A stretch of DNA of 64,000 bases from Bombella pollinis (GTDB lineage: Bacteria > Pseudomonadota > Alphaproteobacteria > Acetobacterales > Acetobacteraceae), in the NCBI RefSeq assembly GCF_026385485.1, contig NZ_JANIDX010000007.1:23666-87665 (forward strand). Reading direction: 5' to 3'. Made by a program: the position numbers and the translations under genes. Below the pieces are notes generated by a model, which did no database searches, was not told where the DNA came from, and saw only the letters and a list, made by a program, of their open reading frames with translations. Below are positions 8,577 to 17,308 of this stretch, one piece after another; position 1 is the first letter of the stretch, and each line of letters begins with the position of its first letter.

Positions 8577-9637
8577 GACCGGCGTTTGCGTCCTTTTTTA
8601 CGTTTCTTCTTACGAGGCTGATAGGGTTTCTTTGTCTGTTTTCTAGCGGGTGTGGGCGTTACGTCACCCGGCACTGTATCCTCTAAGGGCGATAGAGGCC
8701 GCAAGAGAGCAGATTGTTCCCATAATAGGGATGAGAATGGAAAGCTAGAGGCGATTTGTCCAGCCTTCTTTGGGCTAGAGACGCTATTATCCCATAAGGC
8801 AGAAGCATGGCCGACACCATAATCCTCTAACGTGAAGGGCCGGGCCTGTTTGAGGTCCTCAACGCATTGTGGTGTTCCGATAAACCATGAGAGTAAAAAA
8901 GCCGGGACAAGGGGTGTAAGCGTGCTATCCCCCACCAAAAGAGAGGCATGAGGGAGGTAAAGAATAGGGGGGGCGTCTTTAACAGGGCTTTCATCGGCAT
9001 CTTGATTGGGCCAAAAGAGGTAGAAAGTTAGGCCCTCTTTGTCATCTGTAAATCGGCATGCAACAGCTTGCTCCAATATCATAGTGAGATTTGTGCGGAT
9101 AATCCCCCCATGAAAAGGGGAGCATGCTAAACTATGCGGCCCCGCTGGGCGTGTGCGGAGGAGCTTTTGGAGGAGGTCTTTAGAGAAAGGGCTTTCCTCA
9201 TCATGCTCTAAAAGCGTTGCAGGGGGAATAACATGCAGAGCCGCGCGCATGGTTTGGAACCAGAGCGTGACGAGCTGTAGCCGTCCTGTTGCAGGCAGTG
9301 TGCGGAGCAGGGCAAGTGTCTCGTTTTGTAAGGCTTCCTCTGTGGGCAGAGGGGCTGTGCCATCCAGCAAACTTGCGCTGATGGTTTGTAAAGTGGGGTC
9401 CAATGTTTTGATGAGCGTATCCCGCCATGTGCCGCGCAGGGCAAGGGCATGGCAGGCTAAGAGCTCATTATCAGGGGAGAGCCACCAGCACGCCTCTTGC
9501 CCTGTTTTAGGGTGATGTAGAATTAGAGCATCCACACCCGCAGGGCCGGAGAGGCGTTCCCCCCTCTCCCAGCCGGGATAAAGCCGCGTGAGGGGTTGTC
9601 CCCGGCTGTGGAGTTCTGCGGGGCGCGCTGCCGTCAT
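8573..9637 (-). CDS. Hypothetical protein linked to hslO
   Basis: 354 residues, not recognised. No signal peptide or membrane segment. The N-terminal part is rich in Leu/Trp/His and contains GQEACWWLSPDNELLACHALALRG-like sequence; the last 20 or so residues are extremely basic (Lys/Arg, e.g. RKKKRKKGRKRRS), which suggests nucleic-acid, ribosome or membrane-surface contact. The start overlaps hslO by 4 nt and the end overlaps the lipoprotein gene by 4 nt. The ORF is long and in step with its neighbours, so it is very likely a real protein; its function is unknown. Confidence 0.75.
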   Translation of the reverse strand: MTAARPAELHSRGQPLTRLYPGWERGERLSGPAGVDALILHHPKTGQEACWWLSPDNELLACHALALRGTWRDTLIKTLDPTLQTISASLLDGTAPLPTEEALQNETLALLRTLPATGRLQLVTLWFQTMRAALHVIPPATLLEHDEESPFSKDLLQKLLRTRPAGPHSLACSPFHGGIIRTNLTMILEQAVACRFTDDKEGLTFYLFWPNQDADESPVKDAPPILYLPHASLLVGDSTLTPLVPAFLLSWFIGTPQCVEDLKQARPFTLEDYGVGHASALWDNSVSSPKKAGQIASSFPFSSLLWEQSALLRPLSPLEDTVPGDVTPTPARKQTKKPYQPRKKKRKKGRKRRS

Positions 9638-10620
9638 GGCGTCTCGGCAGAGAGTGTGTTTGTATGATGCGTAAGGCTATCACGAGGGAAGGTGAAGGCC
9701 GTGTTGCAGAAATGACATTCCATAGAAATCACTCCATCTTGGGCCATATGGTCAAGGTCATCCGTGCTGAAACGCTCTAACACCCCTTGCAGGCGGGCAC
9801 GGCTACAGCGGCACCCAAAGGAGAGCGGCCTCGCCGGGGCAAGCTCTACCCCCAATGTGCCAAAGAGCCTTGTGATAAGGGTAGAGGCTGAAAGAGCAGG
9901 GTCGAATAATTCATCCGCTTTTAGGGTATGAGCAAAGGTGCAAGCCGTCTCCCAGAGGTCTTGGATGGTCGCCTCGGAATGTTGCTGGTCATCATTACCG
10001 GCAACGGGGTCACTATCGGGCAGACGCTCTAGTACCAACGCCCCCGCTTGCCACCCGCTCTCTGTTAAGCGGGAGAAAAGTTGGATGGCACAATCATGTT
10101 GCTCACTGGTTTGAAAGTAGTGCGTCGCCATGGCGGCGAGGTCTTTACCCTCTAGCCCAACAATCCCTTGATAACGCTCCGTCTCTGGCCCTTGGTCCAC
10201 TGTAAAGGCCAGATACCCCTTGCCAAGCAAGCCCGGAGCGGTTTCAGGCAGGGGGGTGGTGTAGTCCTCTGCCATGCGGGCGGTAAAGCGCAACGCCCCT
10301 GTATCGGTGCAATCGGCCAGAAAGAGCGAGACCGGTCCATCGCCTTTAACTTGTAGGGAGAAGGAGCCTTTAAACTTTAAAGCCGTTGCCATAGCCGCTA
10401 CCAAGGCAAGGGCTTGGCCTCCAAGGGCGCGCACAGGCTCTGGAAGTTCATCATGGCGGGAGAGGATGGCATCAGCCAATGGCCCAAGCGTAATTAATCG
10501 CCCCCGAACAGGCACATGGCCGAGATGGAAGGGCGTAATCGCATGGGCAACCGTCAGGTCTGGCACATCCTGCGGGCGGGTCGTGGCTGTAGGGGTGGTT
10601 TCTGTCACCGGGTTTGTCAT
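9634..10620 (-). CDS. hslO: Hsp33 redox-regulated chaperone
   Basis: 328 residues. The C-terminal zinc-binding redox switch is clear: CRC at 270-272 and CHFC at 302-305 (CxC...CxxC). The N-terminal body (ALKFKGSFSLQVKGDGPVSLFLADC) matches the Hsp33 fold. The protein is a cytosolic holdase activated by oxidation of these cysteines and unfolding of the linker, which suits a bacterium with intense oxidative respiration. It lies 50 nt downstream of argF; an 7-bp stem-loop GAGAGGG/CCCTCTC (10654-10672) covers the argF stop, between the two genes. The argF-hslO order is shared by many alphaproteobacteria. Confidence 0.95.
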   Translation of the reverse strand: MTNPVTETTPTATTRPQDVPDLTVAHAITPFHLGHVPVRGRLITLGPLADAILSRHDELPEPVRALGGQALALVAAMATALKFKGSFSLQVKGDGPVSLFLADCTDTGALRFTARMAEDYTTPLPETAPGLLGKGYLAFTVDQGPETERYQGIVGLEGKDLAAMATHYFQTSEQHDCAIQLFSRLTESGWQAGALVLERLPDSDPVAGNDDQQHSEATIQDLWETACTFAHTLKADELFDPALSASTLITRLFGTLGVELAPARPLSFGCRCSRARLQGVLERFSTDDLDHMAQDGVISMECHFCNTAFTFPRDSLTHHTNTLSAETP

Positions 10621-10670
10621 GGTCCTATCCTCCCTTTTGGCCCCGATAGAGGGGAGAGGGGTGTGCCCTC

Positions 10671-11639
10671 TCAGCCCTGATAAGCGGAGAGGTCATCTTC
10701 CCCCAAGCACCAGAGCAGCAATCCCTTTTGGGCATGTAGGCGGTTTTCTGCCTCATCAAACACAACAGAGGCCGGGCCTTCAAACACGACCTTGCTGACT
10801 TCCTCCCCTATATGGGCAGGCAAGCAGTGCATAAACAGGGCCTCCGGTGCTGCGAGAGCCATGAGGGCTTCATCAACATGATAAGGGCGGAAGATTTGAT
10901 GGCGTTTTTCAGCATCTTTATCCCCCATGCTGACCCATGTATCGGTGACGATGGCATCAGCCCCCGCGGCAGCCTCGCGCGGGTCGTGGGTGAGTTGAAT
11001 ATCACCGCCCTGTGCGCGCGCCCAGTTTACAGCCGTTTCAGAGGGCATAAACTCCCCTTCTGGCGTGGCGAGATGCAGGGAGAAGCCTAGCCGTGCGGCG
11101 GCCTCAATCATAGAGGTGGCGACGTTATTGCCATCGCCAATCCAAGCTAGTTTTTTGCCGGTAATGGAGCCGCGATGTTCCTCAAAAGTGAGAATATCGG
11201 CCAAAATCTGCACAGGATGGGAGACTGGCGTTAGCCCGTTAATGACGGGCACATCACTCCAGCGGGCAAGCTCCCGAAGGTTCGCATCTGTCCCCGTGCG
11301 GAGGGTGATAACATCCAAAAAACGGGAGAGGACACGCGCCGTATCGGCAATGCTCTCGCCTCGGCCAAGCTGCATATCCGCAGGGGAGAGGACATTAACC
11401 GTCCCGCCAAGCTGCTTCATCCCCACCTCAAAAGAGACACGCGTGCGGGTGGAGGGGCGGGACATCATCAGCCCCAAAGCACGTCCGGCTAATGGCAGAC
11501 CAGGGCAGAGAGGGCGTTTGCGTTCTTGCTGTAGAGCCTTGATATGGGCCGCAAGGTCCAGAATATGGCGTAAGGTCTCGGTGGAATGGTCTTTAATATC
11601 CAGGAAGTGCCGAGGGGATGAGGTATAATCGTTGCTCAC
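10671..11639 (-). CDS. argF: Ornithine carbamoyltransferase
   Basis: 322 residues, the usual length. Converts ornithine and carbamoyl phosphate to citrulline in arginine synthesis. The carbamoyl-phosphate site STRT is at 63-66, the HPVQ motif at 141-144, and the ornithine/catalytic HCLP motif at 271-274. Sits 13 nt downstream of argD on the minus strand, so the two arginine steps are co-transcribed. argC lies far away in this window (46867), so the arginine genes are dispersed. Confidence 0.96.
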   Translation of the reverse strand: MSNDYTSSPRHFLDIKDHSTETLRHILDLAAHIKALQQERKRPLCPGLPLAGRALGLMMSRPSTRTRVSFEVGMKQLGGTVNVLSPADMQLGRGESIADTARVLSRFLDVITLRTGTDANLRELARWSDVPVINGLTPVSHPVQILADILTFEEHRGSITGKKLAWIGDGNNVATSMIEAAARLGFSLHLATPEGEFMPSETAVNWARAQGGDIQLTHDPREAAAGADAIVTDTWVSMGDKDAEKRHQIFRPYHVDEALMALAAPEALFMHCLPAHIGEEVSKVVFEGPASVVFDEAENRLHAQKGLLLWCLGEDDLSAYQG

Positions 11640-11652
11640 GCTACTGCTCTCC

Positions 11653-12828
11653 TTATTGGTTGCTTAGGGCGTGAGCTGCACGCCCGATGCGGGTGCAAGC
11701 CTCCGCGCAATCTGCTTCTGTGGCGATGAGGGGGGGGACGAGGCGCAATACATTATCGCCCGCCCCAATGGCGAGGAGCCCTTCTGCCATAACAGCCTCA
11801 AGCACCTCCCCTACAGGGATGCGGCACCGCAAACCCCGCATCAGCCCAATGCCGCGTACTTCCTCAAAAATGGAGGGATGGTCTGTAACACAAGCCTCGA
11901 GCATTTTTCCAAAGGCCGCGCCTGTTGTGCGGACATGCTCTAGGAAGCCAGGGCGGAGGATTTCGCTGACGACAGCAAAGCCCGCTGCACAGGCCAGCGG
12001 GTTCCCCCCATAGGTTGTGCCATGCGTGCCGGGGGTGAGATGCTGGGCTAAATCTGCACGGGCTAAAACAGCCCCAAGGGGGAAGCCCCCGCCAATCCCT
12101 TTGGCAGAGGAGACGACATCTGGCGTAATGCCAGCATGTTCAAAAGCAAAGAATGTACCGGTGCGGCCCATCCCACTTTGGACCTCATCAATCCCTAAAT
12201 ACAGCCCTTTTTCATCACAAAGAGCGCGTAAAGCGCGTAAGAACGCAGGCTCTGCAGCACGGATGCCACTTTCCCCTTGGACAGGCTCTATGAGGATGCC
12301 AGCGGTCTTGTCTGTGATTGCTGCGCGAACGGCCTCAATATCGTTAAAGGGGACATGGTCAAACCCTTCTACGGGGGAGCCGAAACCTTCCAAATAAGCG
12401 GGATTTCCCGTGGCGGAGATGGTCGCTAATGTCCGACCATGGAAGGCATGATGAAAGCAGATAATCCGCGTGCGTTCAGGATGGCCGTTTTTATACTGTG
12501 CCCGGCGGATAAGCTTAATTAGCCCCTCATTCGCTTCTGCCCCAGAGTTACAAAAGAGAACGGAATCCGCAAAGCTATGGGCTACGAGCAGGTCCGCTAA
12601 GGCTTTTGCTTGCGGCACCTGATAGAGGTTGGAGACATGGATGAGCTTCTTTGCTTGTGCGGTAATCGCTTCCACAAGGGCAGGATGGCTATGGCCGAGG
12701 GAGGAGACGGCAATCCCCGCCCCGAAATCAAGATAACGTCGTCCATTTGTGCCTGTAAGCCAGAGGCCCTCGCCATGCTCAAAAGCAAGGTCGAAGCGTT
12801 TATAGTTCGGCATGATGGAGGCGATCAT
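11653..12828 (-). CDS. argD: Acetylornithine/succinyldiaminopimelate aminotransferase
   Basis: 391 residues, class III PLP aminotransferase. The PLP phosphate/ring region shows NSGAEANEG (95-102), the aspartate of IDEVQ (213-217) and the Schiff-base lysine K243 in SAKGIGGGFP. It makes N-acetylornithine from the semialdehyde that ArgC forms; family members often also serve lysine synthesis, and dapF is in this window. First gene of the argD-argF-hslO run. A hairpin at 12895-12921 separates it from the D-aminopeptidase gene. Confidence 0.94.
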   Translation of the reverse strand: MIASIMPNYKRFDLAFEHGEGLWLTGTNGRRYLDFGAGIAVSSLGHSHPALVEAITAQAKKLIHVSNLYQVPQAKALADLLVAHSFADSVLFCNSGAEANEGLIKLIRRAQYKNGHPERTRIICFHHAFHGRTLATISATGNPAYLEGFGSPVEGFDHVPFNDIEAVRAAITDKTAGILIEPVQGESGIRAAEPAFLRALRALCDEKGLYLGIDEVQSGMGRTGTFFAFEHAGITPDVVSSAKGIGGGFPLGAVLARADLAQHLTPGTHGTTYGGNPLACAAGFAVVSEILRPGFLEHVRTTGAAFGKMLEACVTDHPSIFEEVRGIGLMRGLRCRIPVGEVLEAVMAEGLLAIGAGDNVLRLVPPLIATEADCAEACTRIGRAAHALSNQ

Positions 12829-12894
12829 GATGGACGCGTTCCCGGTTTTGACAAAACAATGGCTATCCAGTCCCCGTTAATCCAACGGAAAACG

Positions 12895-12921
12895 CCCCTG
12901 TCTGAAGGAGCAGAGCAGGGG
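12895..12921 (-). terminator. Possible terminator after the D-aminopeptidase gene
   Basis: On the minus strand CCCCTG (12921-12916) pairs with CAGGGG (12900-12895), followed within two bases by a short TTTT. It lies between the stop at 12988 and the argD start at 12828. The stem is only 6 bp and the T-run short, so this is tentative. Confidence 0.4.
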
Positions 12922-12987
12922 GGATAGGATGCTATACTGCGTGGAGAAAGAGCTGGCGTCAATTCCTCTATGCGGGAAAAGGGCTCT

Positions 12988-14670
12988 TTAAGCCGGTGTT
13001 CTGGCTATATTATCCGCTTCATGTTTCGGAAGACGTTGATAAATCAGGTTCCGGGCCAGCCAACAGCTAATGCGGAGTTGATGGATATGGCCGTGGCGGC
13101 GTTCAAAATGGAGTGTCCAATCACCGGGGGCGGTATGGTCTAAAGCGCGCGGGCAGGGGAGAACCCATAAATCCGGGCCTAAATGTTCTAGCCGTTCCAT
13201 CCGTCCAGTGCCTAAAAAGCCAGAGAAGCCTCCATATAATAAGCCCCCTTGGTTTGTAATGGTAATGCGGGCGTTATCAAGCTCCTCACAGTCATAAAGG
13301 CCGGTGAGATCCTCTAGGGAGGGTTGAGGCGTTGTGGGGTAGGGACGGAGGAGGGCGTGACGATTTTCCCCCGGGCGAATCATGAGGATATGCGCGCCTT
13401 CCGTTCTATTAGGCGGCGTTGTATGCATGGTTTTATCGTGGATATGCCGCAGCGTGACAGACCCGTTCTCTGCAAGGTGGGGGTCAATCATATCCAGTGT
13501 TTCCGGCAGCATAAGGTAGCGGAGCTGCAATTTCCCCGGTTCTGCTGCGCTGATGCGGGCGGAGAGCCCTGTTTCCTCATCTAGCCAGAGGCCTTCTAAC
13601 ATATGGGGGGATGTAGGGCAGGAGCGTGCAGGGCTGGGGGTGGGTTTAGCGGCTTCGTCACCTAAGAAGGCATGAGCCAGATCCGCCGCGGCCTGTTGGG
13701 CTGGGGCCATATGATTGAAAAGCACAACCACGGATAAACGCTGCTTAGCACAATGCAGCCGATTAGACCGCCAACCGCGTAAGGCTCCCCCGTGTGAGGT
13801 GATGTCGTAGCCTGCGATTTTACCATGCTGGAGGCCGTAGCTATAGGGGGCCTTATGGCCGTTATCAAACTGTACAATAGGGCAGAGACGGTTATAGAGG
13901 CCTTGAGGGTCATCACGCTGTTGGTCGATAAACTGCTCCCATGCGATTATATCTTCAAGAGAGGCTGCCATCCCGGCATCACCTGTCCAATAAATATGAT
14001 TACGGGCAGGCCAATAGCCTCCCTCCTTTGTGCCTTCATAACCGGTTGTCCCGTCTGGGAGGGCGGTTGTCTCGGCGGCGAGGATGGCATGGTCCATGCC
14101 TACAGGCTTAAAGATATGCTCTTGGAGTAATGAGGCAAAGCTTAGCCCGCTTTCTTCCTCCATCGCTTCGGAAATGAGGCGGAAGTTCTGATTCACGTAG
14201 GAATAGGATGTCCCCGGTATAAAATGGAGCGAGCGCGTCCCCGCTATCACTCTCTCAGAATCGGCAGGGCTGAAATGCCCTTCAATCGCTGCACCATGGA
14301 GCATCGCTACAGCCCAATAATCGCGCAAGCCCGATTGATTATGGGCTAAGTGGGCAATGCTTGGTGGGTCAGAGAGGAGATGGGGGAGGCGTTTACGAAT
14401 ATAAGGGGCGAGGATTTCGGGGTCGTTATAACGGGCGAGCATAGTCGCGCAGGTAAATTGTTTGGTGATGGAGCAAATACGAAACAAACTTGTTGGGGTG
14501 AAAGGGATTCGGCGTTCAAGTGACGCATAGCCCCATGTCTGGCACGCAATAACCTTCCCTTCATGGAGGACCGCCACGGCCCCACCCGGACCGGGATAAC
14601 GGTGCTGAATAGCGGTAATAGCCTTCTTTATACGTTCAGAGCGGGAGATGTGGGGATGAGGAGCAGACAT
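12988..14670 (-). CDS. dap: D-aminopeptidase (serine beta-lactamase fold)
   Basis: 560 residues. The N-terminal penicillin-binding/beta-lactamase domain has the catalytic SxxK as S67-I-T-K70 (RICSITKQFTCA), the Tyr motif YVN at 158-160 and HGGALRG from 293. Several blocks (NQSGLRDYWA, the WLDDETGLS-like stretch after residue 350, the C-terminal CWLAR) agree with what I recall of Ochrobactrum D-stereospecific aminopeptidase DAP, including its two C-terminal barrel domains. It would release N-terminal D-residues such as D-Ala from peptides. No signal peptide is visible, so a cytosolic site is likely. Monocistronic; divergent from recX over a 90-bp promoter region. Confidence 0.85.
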   Translation of the reverse strand: MSAPHPHISRSERIKKAITAIQHRYPGPGGAVAVLHEGKVIACQTWGYASLERRIPFTPTSLFRICSITKQFTCATMLARYNDPEILAPYIRKRLPHLLSDPPSIAHLAHNQSGLRDYWAVAMLHGAAIEGHFSPADSERVIAGTRSLHFIPGTSYSYVNQNFRLISEAMEEESGLSFASLLQEHIFKPVGMDHAILAAETTALPDGTTGYEGTKEGGYWPARNHIYWTGDAGMAASLEDIIAWEQFIDQQRDDPQGLYNRLCPIVQFDNGHKAPYSYGLQHGKIAGYDITSHGGALRGWRSNRLHCAKQRLSVVVLFNHMAPAQQAAADLAHAFLGDEAAKPTPSPARSCPTSPHMLEGLWLDEETGLSARISAAEPGKLQLRYLMLPETLDMIDPHLAENGSVTLRHIHDKTMHTTPPNRTEGAHILMIRPGENRHALLRPYPTTPQPSLEDLTGLYDCEELDNARITITNQGGLLYGGFSGFLGTGRMERLEHLGPDLWVLPCPRALDHTAPGDWTLHFERRHGHIHQLRISCWLARNLIYQRLPKHEADNIARTPA

Positions 14671-14760
14671 AAATGTCCCTTCACGAACGGGGCTAGGGGC
14701 AGGCGGTGATTAAGCAGGGAGTTTGGACGTTTAGAGCAAGACAGGCTATAGGCTGAAAGC

Positions 14761-15366
14761 ATGTCTGACCTTCCACCAGCACCGGACTATCAAAAACTAC
14801 GCGAGGCGGCTTTGGCACATCTGGCCCGCTTTGCCACCACGCGGCAAAGTTTGCGGCAGATGTTGCAACGGCGTGTAAAACGTTGGGGCATACGGGCTTT
14901 ACGGGCCGGTATGTTCGCCGAAGATATCACTATCAAGGAGCAAGACTGCCAACCGTGGATTGAGCAGATTATAGAAGATATGCAACGGCTAGGCGCGGTG
15001 GATGATGCTGTATTTTCGCGTTCAAAAGCGCGTTATCTGGCGCGGTCGGGTCGGTCACGCCGGGGCGTACAAGCGCAGCTTCAAGCGAAAGGGGTGGAGC
15101 GAGAGACCATTCAACAGGCATTGGATGAAAGTTTGGGTGAGGTTGGGGATGAGCAGGCCCGTCAGGCAGAATTAACAGCGGCTCTTATTTTGGCCCGTAA
15201 GCGTGCTATCGGGCCGTTTCAACGGCCTGATAGGCCGGAGAAGGAACGGCTTAAACTCCTAGCCATTTTTGCGCGTAATGGATTTTCACATGATATTGCT
15301 GAAGCCGCTTTGACGATGGAGCGCGAGGAGGCTGAGGATATGATTATCGCATTCCGGTCCTTATAA
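14761..15366 (+). CDS. recX: Regulatory protein RecX
   Basis: 201 residues. Arg-rich helical repeats with the RecX pattern are visible: ALAHLARFATTRQSLRQML, LGAVDDAVFSRSKARYLARSGRSRRGVQAQLQAKGV and LKLLAIFARNGFSHDIAEAAL. RecX binds RecA filaments and limits strand exchange. recA is not in the window, so this is a stand-alone recX, as in many alphaproteobacteria. The three-helix repeat arrangement and length fit the family. Confidence 0.88.
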   Translation: MSDLPPAPDYQKLREAALAHLARFATTRQSLRQMLQRRVKRWGIRALRAGMFAEDITIKEQDCQPWIEQIIEDMQRLGAVDDAVFSRSKARYLARSGRSRRGVQAQLQAKGVERETIQQALDESLGEVGDEQARQAELTAALILARKRAIGPFQRPDRPEKERLKLLAIFARNGFSHDIAEAALTMEREEAEDMIIAFRSL

Positions 15367-15392
15367 ATCGGCCTTGAGGGAGGGGGAGTATC

Positions 15393-15869
15393 ATGGTGAT
15401 GCGTGGGATAACATGGCGGGTTATGGCTCTTTTTGCCGTGTCGTTATGTCTCGCCCTTGGGGCCTGTAGCAGTTCCTCGGTGGGCTCTTATCATGGCCCG
15501 GTACAATGCGCACCTTATGCACGGCAGGTGAGTGCAATCAAATTGCGTGGTCGGGCGGCAGCATGGTGGTGGGAGGCTCGTGGCCATTATCCGCGTAGCC
15601 ATAAGCCTGCGGTGGGGAGCGTGTTGGTTTTTAAGGCAAGTAAGCGCATCCCGAATGGTCATGTGTCTGTCGTGCGGCGTATCCGTACGCAGCGGCAAAT
15701 TGAGGTTGACCATGCCAACTGGGTTGGCGGGCGGATAGAGCGTCATGCGCTAGTAGAGGATGTTTCCGCACGGGGGGATTGGTCGCTTGTGCGTGTATGG
15801 TGGGCCCCCTCCGGGCAGATGGGGCGTGAGCGTTACCCAACCTATGGCTTTATTTTACCAATGCGTTAG
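15393..15869 (+). CDS. CHAP-domain lipoprotein (probable peptidoglycan amidase/endopeptidase)
   Basis: 158 residues. Lipoprotein signal peptide with lipobox LGAC (Cys25). The mature part is a compact CHAP (NlpC/P60-like) domain: nucleophile Cys39 in VQCAPYARQ, then PAVGSVLVFKA, catalytic His90 in NGHVSVV and a third polar residue in DHANW (N109). The protein probably cuts stem peptides in the periplasm while anchored to a membrane. GTG at 15393 or the ATG 6 nt later can start it. It lies 26 nt after recX and is probably co-transcribed with it. Confidence 0.82.
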   Translation: MVMRGITWRVMALFAVSLCLALGACSSSSVGSYHGPVQCAPYARQVSAIKLRGRAAAWWWEARGHYPRSHKPAVGSVLVFKASKRIPNGHVSVVRRIRTQRQIEVDHANWVGGRIERHALVEDVSARGDWSLVRVWWAPSGQMGRERYPTYGFILPMR

Positions 15870-15977
15870 GATGGCTTGCGTCATTATTGAGGTGTTTCAT
15901 GTATGGGGAGGGGTTGCACAATCGTGCTGGCCCTGCCACATGGAGAAGGCCTTAATGTTATAAGGGAGTTTGGTCCT

Positions 15978-16280
15978 ATGGGCAGCATGAGTCCGATTCA
16001 CTGGGTAATCCTTGCCGTTATAGTTTTGGTACTATTTGGAGGTGGGGGTAAAATTAGCAGCTTGATGGGGGACTTTGCCAAAGGGATTAAATCCTTCAAA
16101 AAAGGTATGGCAGAGGATGATAAAGAAGGGGCCTCTCCCGCTCAGACGGAGGAGCGTCTTGCCCCACCAGCGCAGGCCCCGCAGGCCGGTCAGCCGAATG
16201 TTCCTCCTCAAGGCCAGCCTACACAACATGCTGATGTCCGCATGGCTGATGATGAACCTCAGCACCCTCCGCGCTCCTAA
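15978..16280 (+). CDS. tatA: Sec-independent translocase subunit TatA
   Basis: 100 residues from ATG 15978, chosen because AGGGAG lies about 9 nt upstream; a longer reading frame from 15903 would add an unlikely N-terminus, and ATG 15987 is also possible. The TatA/E hallmark is clear: MSPIHWVILAVIVLVLFGGG, then the amphipathic helix KISSLMGDFAKGIKSFKKGM, then an acidic, Pro/Gln-rich tail. Forms the channel of the twin-arginine export system that the dehydrogenase small subunit at 6912 would need. tatB and tatC are not adjacent. Confidence 0.9.
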   Translation: MGSMSPIHWVILAVIVLVLFGGGGKISSLMGDFAKGIKSFKKGMAEDDKEGASPAQTEERLAPPAQAPQAGQPNVPPQGQPTQHADVRMADDEPQHPPRS

Positions 16281-16311
16281 GCTGTGGCGTTGATACGGCG
16301 GTAAAGCTGTT

Positions 16312-17241
16312 ATGATTTTCTGTACAAATTGGCAGGCTGTGCCGCCCTCCTGTTGGGGGGCGGCTATTGCCCTTGGTAATTTTGATGGTGTGCATCGGGG
16401 GCATGTCCATCTTGTGCAGAGCGTAAAAATGGCCCGCCCCGGCTGCCGCTTAGGGGTTTTGACCTTCGAGCCACATCCGCGCACTCTGTTTCGCCCGCAA
16501 GACCCGTCTTTTCGGTTGATGAGCCCGGAGATGCGTGCTCAGGCGTTGGAGGAGCAAGGCGTAAGTTGTGTTGTGCAGGCTCGTTTTGATGAGGCTTTCT
16601 CTCATATAGGGGCGGAGGCCTTCGTGCGCGATGTGTTGATTGGCGGGTTGCATGTGGCCCATGTGGCCTGTGGAGCGGATTTTGCGTTTGGCCATAGGCG
16701 GGAAGGCGATGTGGCCTTATTGGAGGCCTTGCTGGTTGCCCATGGGGTAGGTGTGAGCATCGTCCCGCCTCTTGCTGATGTTGCTGGGCCGATTTCCTCT
16801 AGTCGGATTCGCCGTTTATTGCAGGAAGGCTATCCTGAAAAAGCAGCAGAATTATTAGGCCGTTATTGGGCTATTACGGGGGAGGTTGTGAAAGGGGACC
16901 AGCGCGGGCGCGAGCTTGGCTTCCCAACAGCTAACATCGCACTTGGTGAGCATATCGAGCCTGCACGGGGTGTTTATGCGGTGCGTGTTCATTTACCTGA
17001 TGAGCGTCTTGTGCCCGGCGTGGCGAATATTGGCCGCCGTCCCACAATTAATGATGGGCAGGAAAGTCGCTTAGAGGCGCATCTTTTCGATTTTGATGAG
17101 GATCTATACGGCCAGATACTAAAAGTAGAGCTTGTTGCCCTTTTGCGGGAGGAAAAACGCTTTGCTTCCTTGGATGATTTAAAAGCCCATATCGCTCTTG
17201 ATGCTGCCCAAGCGCGGGAGGTTCTTGCCACAAGGGCTTGA
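16312..17241 (+). CDS. ribF: Bifunctional riboflavin kinase/FMN adenylyltransferase
   Basis: 309 residues. The N-terminal nucleotidyltransferase domain carries GNFDGVHRGH at 22-31; the middle has GPISSSRIRRLLQEG; the C-terminal riboflavin kinase domain has GRELGFPTANIAL and GVYAVRV. Converts riboflavin to FMN and FAD, the cofactors of the dehydrogenases in this window. Immediately upstream of ileS-lspA, a very common bacterial arrangement (ribF-ileS-lspA). Confidence 0.96.
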   Translation: MIFCTNWQAVPPSCWGAAIALGNFDGVHRGHVHLVQSVKMARPGCRLGVLTFEPHPRTLFRPQDPSFRLMSPEMRAQALEEQGVSCVVQARFDEAFSHIGAEAFVRDVLIGGLHVAHVACGADFAFGHRREGDVALLEALLVAHGVGVSIVPPLADVAGPISSSRIRRLLQEGYPEKAAELLGRYWAITGEVVKGDQRGRELGFPTANIALGEHIEPARGVYAVRVHLPDERLVPGVANIGRRPTINDGQESRLEAHLFDFDEDLYGQILKVELVALLREEKRFASLDDLKAHIALDAAQAREVLATRA

Positions 17242-17308
17242 CCAAAGAGGCGGCATCTCTCCATAAATAGGGGTATTTTCTTAGCTATTAAGCGGGCGCG
17301 CCTATTCC

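Noticed and set aside
11065..11628. 187-codon frame opposite argF
   Set aside because: Shadow of argF; composition is Arg/Ser-rich and shows no domain.
15903..15977. Longer tatA N-terminus
   Set aside because: The added 25 residues are not TatA-like and the ribosome site fits ATG 15978.
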